Shown here: one piece after another, positions 6,957 through 10,891 of the stretch
Layout: each line of letters starts with the position of its first letter
How positions within the stretch are numbered: the first letter of the stretch is position 1
NCBI GenBank assembly: GCA_025455225.1
Contig: JALOMY010000059.1
Span: forward strand, 1 to 10,891
From: Cyclobacteriaceae bacterium
GTDB taxonomy: Bacteria > Bacteroidota > Bacteroidia > Cytophagales > Cyclobacteriaceae
DNA length: 10,891 bases
Direction of reading: 5' to 3'
Made by a program: the position numbers and the translations under genes
Notes under the pieces: generated by a model
What the model was told of the DNA's origin: nothing
Seen by the model: only the letters and a program-made list of their open reading frames with translations
Database searches by the model: none

Positions 6957-7868
6957 TCAATTAGCTTTATCCAGGTTTTGATCGAGGAGTATTATGGACT
7001 GAAGGATTGTCTCAACGCTATTGAGATAAAATTGCTGATCAATTTTTTCAAAGACATCGGTTGGCTTATGATAATCTTCGTGGTCTTCAACACCAAAATA
7101 AAGAAACGGGATGTTGTTGATATGGAAATTTAATTGGTCCGACTGCCTGGTCCAATCATCAGGTCCGGTGGATGGATCATCGTGGCCGAACAACAACTTG
7201 AAATTGTTGGGAGTAACCACTTGCTCCAGGGGTTTTCTTAAGTTGGGATAAAAATACAGACCGCATACATACAATTCATTTTTCTCACTTCGGCTGATCA
7301 TATCCATATTGATATTCAGAACGATCTTTTCCGACTTCAGATCAATGGACTTGACAAAATGAGCGGATCCTTTAAGCCCCATTTCTTCAGCATCAAAGAA
7401 AGCAAAGACCAGCCGGTGCTCAGGTTTGTTTTTGGAAAAGTATTCGGCAAATGCGAGCAGAGCAGCGGTTCCTGAGGCATTGTCATCGGCACCATTGTAA
7501 ATGGATTTGTTCATTACCCCAACATGGTCGTAATGCGCACTTAATACTATGGTTTCCTTGCGCCTGCCATCGATTACGGCAAGTATATTCGAAGCCTGGC
7601 CGGAATTTATCTGTCCAAAGGATTGTGTAATTGAGAAAGGCTGATCGTAGCTGGTTTCTGGATAGGGCTTTAAACCAATTTTCTTCAGTTTGTCTACGAT
7701 TATTTCACGTGCTTTTTTGCCACCCTCTGACCCTGCTTTGCGGCCTTCCAATTGATCAGAAGAAAGTATTTGTATATCAGTAATCAGGGATTTATCTGAA
7801 AATGAATACTGTGCAGAGCTCCCCAGCGAGAGAAACACTAAAAAAATCAATCCAACACTTCGTAACAT
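6957..7868 (-). CDS. Exported M28-family zinc metallopeptidase
   Basis: This is a single-domain peptidase of family M28 (303 residues), which uses two zinc ions to remove amino acids from peptides, most often as an aminopeptidase. A signal peptide covers residues 1-19 (MLRSVGLIFL core, likely cut after GSSA before Gln20), and there is no lipobox, so it should act in the periplasm or outside the cell. The metal and catalytic residues are all present: His112 with Asp114 (AHYDH), Asp128 (NGADDNASG), catalytic Glu161 and ligand Glu162 (DAEE), Asp189 (INMDM) and His267 (DYHKPTD). The ATG at 7866-7868 is preferred; a GTG just before it would add one residue. The gene lies downstream of tRNA-His on the same strand, with the tRNA terminator ending only 18 bases before the ATG. 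How it is transcribed is therefore unclear. Substrate preference cannot be told. Confidence 0.93.
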   Translation of the reverse strand: MLRSVGLIFLVFLSLGSSAQYSFSDKSLITDIQILSSDQLEGRKAGSEGGKKAREIIVDKLKKIGLKPYPETSYDQPFSITQSFGQINSGQASNILAVIDGRRKETIVLSAHYDHVGVMNKSIYNGADDNASGTAALLAFAEYFSKNKPEHRLVFAFFDAEEMGLKGSAHFVKSIDLKSEKIVLNINMDMISRSEKNELYVCGLYFYPNLRKPLEQVVTPNNFKLLFGHDDPSTGPDDWTRQSDQLNFHINNIPFLYFGVEDHEDYHKPTDVFEKIDQQFYLNSVETILQSIILLDQNLDKAN

Positions 7869-7886
7869 CACAGGTGTATATAAAGT

Positions 7887-7907
7887 AAAAAAGGCCCATC
7901 AGGCCTT
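7887..7907 (-). terminator. Intrinsic terminator of tRNA-His
   Basis: On the minus strand AAGGCC (7902-7907), loop TGATG, GGCCTT (7891-7896) and a run of Ts (complement of 7887-7892) form a compact GC-rich terminator. It starts 5 bases after the mature 3' end of the tRNA. It is also only 18 bases upstream of the M28 peptidase start codon. Confidence 0.75.
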
Positions 7908-7912
7908 CGAAG

Positions 7913-7986
7913 GGTGAGAGACGGGACTCGAACCCGCGACCTCCAGAGCCACAATCTGGCGCTCTAACCAACTGAGCTACAATCAC
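7913..7986 (-). tRNA. tRNA-His (anticodon GTG)
   Basis: On the minus strand the sequence folds as a tRNA. It has D-stem GCTC/GAGC with AGTTGGTTA in the loop, anticodon stem CCAGA/TCTGG with loop TTGTGGC (anticodon GTG, reading CAC and CAU), a 5-base variable region, and T-arm GCGGG/CCCGT with TTCGAGT. The base before position 1 (7987) is G on this strand and position 73 is C, so the G-1:C73 pair that marks tRNA-His can be encoded. The 3' CCA is not encoded. The acceptor stem GTGATTG/CTCTCAC pairs at positions 1-4 and 7, but 5:68 (T-C) and 6:67 (T-T) do not pair. It has its own promoter candidate and terminator. Confidence 0.93.
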
Positions 7987-8029
7987 CGTAAAAGTCTTCT
8001 GCTTATCTTACAACAAGCTAAAAGGGGCA

Positions 8030-8058
8030 CAAATTTAGCAACAACGCAGGAATAACAA
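8030..8058 (-). promoter_or_regulatory. Predicted Bacteroidota-type promoter of tRNA-His
   Basis: On the minus strand TTG (8056-8058) is followed after 18 bases by TAAATTTG (8030-8037), an exact match to TAnnTTTG. Transcription would start about 35 bases before the tRNA 5' end, a typical pre-tRNA leader. It lies in the gap between the dihydroorotase stop and the tRNA. No clear terminator hairpin was seen after the dihydroorotase gene in this gap. Confidence 0.6.
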
Positions 8059-8071
8059 AAAGAACCCTGAT

Positions 8072-9412
8072 TTAATCCCGGTCAAATTCCAGGCGCATTC
8101 CTTTTGATGAATCATCGAAATGGCCCTGGTTATATGCTAAATGACCCGAAACAAAGGTATGGGTTACTTTCGACCCGAATGTGATTCCCTCGAAAGGCGA
8201 CCAACCGCATTTGGCAAGAATATTTTCCTTTGAAACTTTCCAGGGACTGTCAAGATCAACTAATACCAGGTCGGCAAAGTATCCTTCCCGTATAAAACCT
8301 CGTTTGTGAATCTGAAATAAAATGGCCGGATTGTGAGCCATCTTCTGTGCAATCCAATCGAGGCTGATTTTACCTTTCCGATAAAATTCCAGCATCGCCA
8401 CCAAACTGTGTTGTACAAGGGGGCCTCCTGAAGGTGCTTTAAAATACGTATGTTCTTTTTCTTCTTGCGTGTGGGGGGCATGATCGGTAGCAATTACATC
8501 TATCCGATTATCGACTAGTCCCTGCAGAATGGCTTTCTGATCGGCTTCCGTTTTAATAGCCGGATTCCATTTTATACGTGTGCCCAGACGATCATAATCA
8601 GAATCATTAAACCACAGGTGGTGAATGCATGCTTCTGCTGTGATTCTCTTGTTTTGTAATGGAAGCGTATTATCAAAAAGAGGAATTTCTTTTGCTGTTG
8701 AAATATGCAGAACATGAAGTCGGGTACCGAATTTTTTGGCCAGGTCAACAGCAAATGAAGATGATTTGTAACAAGCCTCTTCAGTCCGGATTTGAGGATG
8801 AAATTTGACACGCATATTTTCACCAAACTTTTCACGGAAGTCGGCTGTATTTTTTAAGATGGTTGCTTCATCTTCGCAATGCGTGGCAATGAGAAATGGA
8901 ACCTGGGAAAACAGGTTTTCTAACGTCTTTGGATCATCAACCAGTAAATTACCGGTGGACGATCCCATAAAAATCTTTAATCCACATACTTTTTTTGCAT
9001 CCGTTCTCAGTACTTCATCAAGGTTGTCGTTTGAGGTACCCATGAAGAACGAATAGTTGCCTATCGAATCGCGTGAAGCAATGGCGTATTTATCCTCCAG
9101 TAATTTTTGAGTGAAGACAGGTGGAGCAGTGTTGGGCATTTCCATATAGCTGGTCACTCCACCGGCAACAGCCGCACGCGATTCCGTATGAATAGTTGCT
9201 TTATGAGTTAGTCCCGGTTCACGAAAGTGCACCTGGTCATCAATTACGCCCGGAAAAAGGTATTTACCGTTAGCATCGATAACCCGATTAGTCTGGATTG
9301 ATGAAAGATCGGCCCCTATAGTTTCAATGTATTGATCGCGGATCAGCACATCACCCTGAAACACCTTACCCTCATTAACTATATTTGCATTAACAATCAA
9401 TGTTTTTTTCAT
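8072..9412 (-). CDS. pyrC: Dihydroorotase (PyrC type)
   Basis: Dihydroorotase interconverts N-carbamoyl-L-aspartate and L-dihydroorotate, the third step of pyrimidine synthesis, in the cytosol. The product (446 residues) is an amidohydrolase-superfamily TIM barrel. Likely metal ligands are His62 in DDQVHFREPG, Lys146 in LKIFMGSSTG (position of the carboxylated lysine), His178 in ATHCED, His236 in LHIS and Asp310 in ATDHAPH. MEMPNT (90-95) and GGPLVQHSL (329-337) are also typical. The first His of the usual HxH motif is Gln60 here. I recall this form from Bacteroidota relatives, so it may be a lineage trait. The ATG at 9412 is chosen because MKKTLIVNANIV fits the family; upstream ATGs at 9448-9451 would overlap the helicase gene and add an unrelated 13 residues. 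Allantoinase or hydantoinase activity is less likely but cannot be excluded from sequence alone. Confidence 0.9.
   Translation of the reverse strand: MKKTLIVNANIVNEGKVFQGDVLIRDQYIETIGADLSSIQTNRVIDANGKYLFPGVIDDQVHFREPGLTHKATIHTESRAAVAGGVTSYMEMPNTAPPVFTQKLLEDKYAIASRDSIGNYSFFMGTSNDNLDEVLRTDAKKVCGLKIFMGSSTGNLLVDDPKTLENLFSQVPFLIATHCEDEATILKNTADFREKFGENMRVKFHPQIRTEEACYKSSSFAVDLAKKFGTRLHVLHISTAKEIPLFDNTLPLQNKRITAEACIHHLWFNDSDYDRLGTRIKWNPAIKTEADQKAILQGLVDNRIDVIATDHAPHTQEEKEHTYFKAPSGGPLVQHSLVAMLEFYRKGKISLDWIAQKMAHNPAILFQIHKRGFIREGYFADLVLVDLDSPWKVSKENILAKCGWSPFEGITFGSKVTHTFVSGHLAYNQGHFDDSSKGMRLEFDRD
9356..9387 (+). promoter_or_regulatory. Predicted promoter of the DEAD-box helicase, inside pyrC
   Basis: TATATTTG (9380-9387) is an exact match to TAnnTTTG, with a partial -33 element (CTG at 9356-9358) 21 bases upstream. 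Transcription would start near 9394, about 40 bases before the helicase ATG. The element lies within the first codons of the divergent dihydroorotase gene. The -33 match is weak. Confidence 0.45.
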
Positions 9413-9432
9413 ACCTGTAAAATTACGCGCAC

Positions 9433-10695
9433 ATGTCAGCAATTGCATCATTTCATGATTTTAAATTAAACAAGCAGTTGCTGAGTGCGATCGAAGATGC
9501 GGGTTTTGATCGTCCAACCGAAATTCAGCAGAAATGCATTCCCTTGCTGATGGGTGGACAAGAAGTGATCGGCATTGCCCAAACAGGTACAGGTAAAACC
9601 GCTGCCTATGTTATTCCGGTGCTCATGAAGGTACGATACGCACAGGGAACTGAGCCCAGAGCCGTTATTCTTGCACCAACCAAGGAACTCACCATTCAGA
9701 TAGCGGAGCACACCCAGCAACTGGCTCGCTATACCGATTTACGTATTCTTCCGATTTATGGAGGCATTGGTCCGAAGACACAAATTGAGACCATTCAGCA
9801 AGGTGTGGATATTCTGGTGGCTACCCCAGGTCGATTTATGGAATTGTACCTAAAGGGGGAACTCCCTACCAAACAAATTAAAACATTGGTGCTGGATGAA
9901 GCCGACCGAATGATGGACATGGGCTTTATGCCACAGCTTCGGAAAATCTTTGAGGTCATACCAAGCAAGCGACAAAACATGTTATTCTCGGCAACATTCA
10001 ATGCACGTGTCGAAAAATTATCGGCTGAATTTCTCGAATTTCCGATACGAATAGAAGTAACGCCACCAGCAACTACAGCCAGCCAGGTACATCAGGAAGT
10101 TTACTACGTACCCAACCTCAAAACGAAAATCAATTTTCTGGAGCACCTACTCTCCGATCGTGAAACGTTTACCCGTGTGATGATCTTTACCCGCAACAAA
10201 GAAACAGCCGATAATGTGTATCATTTCCTTGAACGCAAAAATTTCGGACCGGTACGGGTTATTCACTCGAATAAAGGCCAGAACAGCCGCATCAATGCCG
10301 TGAATGAATTTAAAGAAGGAAAGGTTCGCATACTGGTATCGACCGATGTGACAGCCCGTGGCATTGACGTTACCGGTGTTACGCATGTAATTAATTTTGA
10401 TGTACCGGTGGTGTATGACGATTATGTGCATCGCATCGGCCGGACAGGCCGGGCCTTTCGTGAGGGAACGGCTATTACCTTTGTAACGGATGCGGAATTA
10501 TACCATATTAAGAAGATTGAACGGTTAATTCGCGAACAGATTCCTGTGAAGCGTATACCCAAAGCGGTAGAAATTACGGAAACTCCGTTTGAAGAAGCAC
10601 AAGCCATGGCCCGTGAAATTGACCGGCAAAAGCGCAAGGAGAATCCTGAGTTTAAAGGAGCGTTTCACGAAAAGGGAAAATCAAAGAAGAAGTAA
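9433..10695 (+). CDS. DEAD-box ATP-dependent RNA helicase, RhlE-like
   Basis: This is a cytosolic DEAD-box RNA helicase (420 residues) that uses ATP to unwind short RNA duplexes, with usual roles in ribosome assembly, RNA decay or cold adaptation. All motifs are present: Q motif (Phe7 and FDRPTEIQ at 25-32), Walker A AQTGTGKT (49-56), Ia PTKEL (82-86), TPGR (131-134), DEAD (155-158), SAT (186-188), STDVTARGIDV (303-313) and HRIGRTGR (333-340). The C-terminal tail after about residue 380 is short and basic, ending in GKSKKK, which suits RNA binding. Overall form is closest to the RhlE group, but Bacteroidota carry several paralogues, so no symbol is given. It diverges from pyrC with 20 bases between start codons, and its stop is 2 bases before the next gene. 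Confidence 0.95.
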   Translation: MSAIASFHDFKLNKQLLSAIEDAGFDRPTEIQQKCIPLLMGGQEVIGIAQTGTGKTAAYVIPVLMKVRYAQGTEPRAVILAPTKELTIQIAEHTQQLARYTDLRILPIYGGIGPKTQIETIQQGVDILVATPGRFMELYLKGELPTKQIKTLVLDEADRMMDMGFMPQLRKIFEVIPSKRQNMLFSATFNARVEKLSAEFLEFPIRIEVTPPATTASQVHQEVYYVPNLKTKINFLEHLLSDRETFTRVMIFTRNKETADNVYHFLERKNFGPVRVIHSNKGQNSRINAVNEFKEGKVRILVSTDVTARGIDVTGVTHVINFDVPVVYDDYVHRIGRTGRAFREGTAITFVTDAELYHIKKIERLIREQIPVKRIPKAVEITETPFEEAQAMAREIDRQKRKENPEFKGAFHEKGKSKKK

Positions 10696-10697
10696 TT

Positions 10698-10891
10698 GTG
10701 AGGAGTGTAGCTGCATGCATTTTATTTTTGTTTTCATCTTTTGCTTTTGCACAGGTTGCCAACGATAAAATTGATAAACGAATTGAGTTGCATTTAGATT
10801 CGATTCCGGTTTACTCCAACACCTACAATGCAACTGTTGAGTGGGGTTGTATTAACCGAGCGCTTACCAACAGTTGTCTGGTTTACCATAA
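10698..10891 (+). CDS. Exported protein of unknown function, N-terminus (partial)
   Basis: An open frame runs from GTG at 10698 to the end of the window, giving 64 complete codons. The start MRSVAACILFLFSSFAFA is a clear signal peptide, with a likely cut before Gln19. After it comes VANDKIDKRIELHLDSIPVY and then a segment with two cysteines (GCINRAL and NSCLVYH) that could form a disulfide in the periplasm or outside. The GTG is the only sensible start: the nearby ATG at 10715 is in another frame. It begins 2 bases after the helicase stop, so it is probably in the same transcript and translationally coupled. I do not recognise the family from this fragment, and any domains beyond the window are unseen. 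Confidence 0.7.
   Translation, partial: MRSVAACILFLFSSFAFAQVANDKIDKRIELHLDSIPVYSNTYNATVEWGCINRALTNSCLVYH

Noticed and set aside
6951..7133. 60-residue plus-strand open frame over the end of the M28 gene
   Set aside because: It is antisense to a well-supported peptidase gene and has no independent signal.
7792..7986. Open frame reading VAQLVRAPDCGSGGRGFESR on the minus strand
   Set aside because: This is the usual false translation of a tRNA-His gene; the bases fold as tRNA.
9413..9451. Upstream ATGs adding 13 residues to dihydroorotase
   Set aside because: The extension overlaps the helicase start and does not match the family; MKKTLIVNANIV at 9412 does.
1..10891. Mobile element, CRISPR array, phage or defence genes
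   Set aside because: No transposase, integrase, spaced repeats or attachment-site duplication was found next to the tRNA, and all recognisable genes are housekeeping or transport genes.

Overview
The window looks like ordinary chromosome from a member of the Bacteroidota, probably a Cytophagia-type free-living bacterium. The reasons are the hydrophobe/amphiphile efflux type RND pump followed by its own TolC-like porin, the form of the ScpA and dihydroorotase proteins, the near absence of Shine-Dalgarno sequences, and several matches to the Bacteroidota promoter element TAnnTTTG placed just upstream of genes. No mobile element, CRISPR array, phage gene or obvious island was seen. Base composition looks even across the window.

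Layout. Bases 1-1987 (+) hold the end of an RND inner-membrane efflux pump and, 3 bases later, a TolC-like outer-membrane channel: the tail of a tripartite efflux operon. scpA (1988-2758, -) meets it stop to stop with no spacer. A 176-base divergent region follows, then dxs (2935-4860, +) and an alpha/beta hydrolase (4862-5638, +) that probably starts with TTG right after the dxs stop. Next is an orphan membrane protein with a C-terminal zinc ribbon (5798-6544, +), closed by a strong terminator (6567-6601).

From 9412 down to 6600 every gene is on the minus strand: dihydroorotase, tRNA-His with its own promoter and terminator, an exported M28 metallopeptidase, and an 84-residue protein of unknown function. 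A DEAD-box RNA helicase (9433-10695, +) diverges from the dihydroorotase across only 20 bases. It is followed at once by the start of an unidentified exported protein that runs off the window.

The genes serve unrelated housekeeping jobs: efflux, chromosome condensation, isoprenoid precursor synthesis, pyrimidine synthesis, translation, peptide turnover and RNA remodelling. I did not find a new multi-gene system. The points most worth checking are the orphan zinc-ribbon membrane protein, a tRNA-His with two adjacent unpaired acceptor-stem positions, a His-to-Gln change in the dihydroorotase metal motif, and very tight or overlapping control signals at several gene borders.
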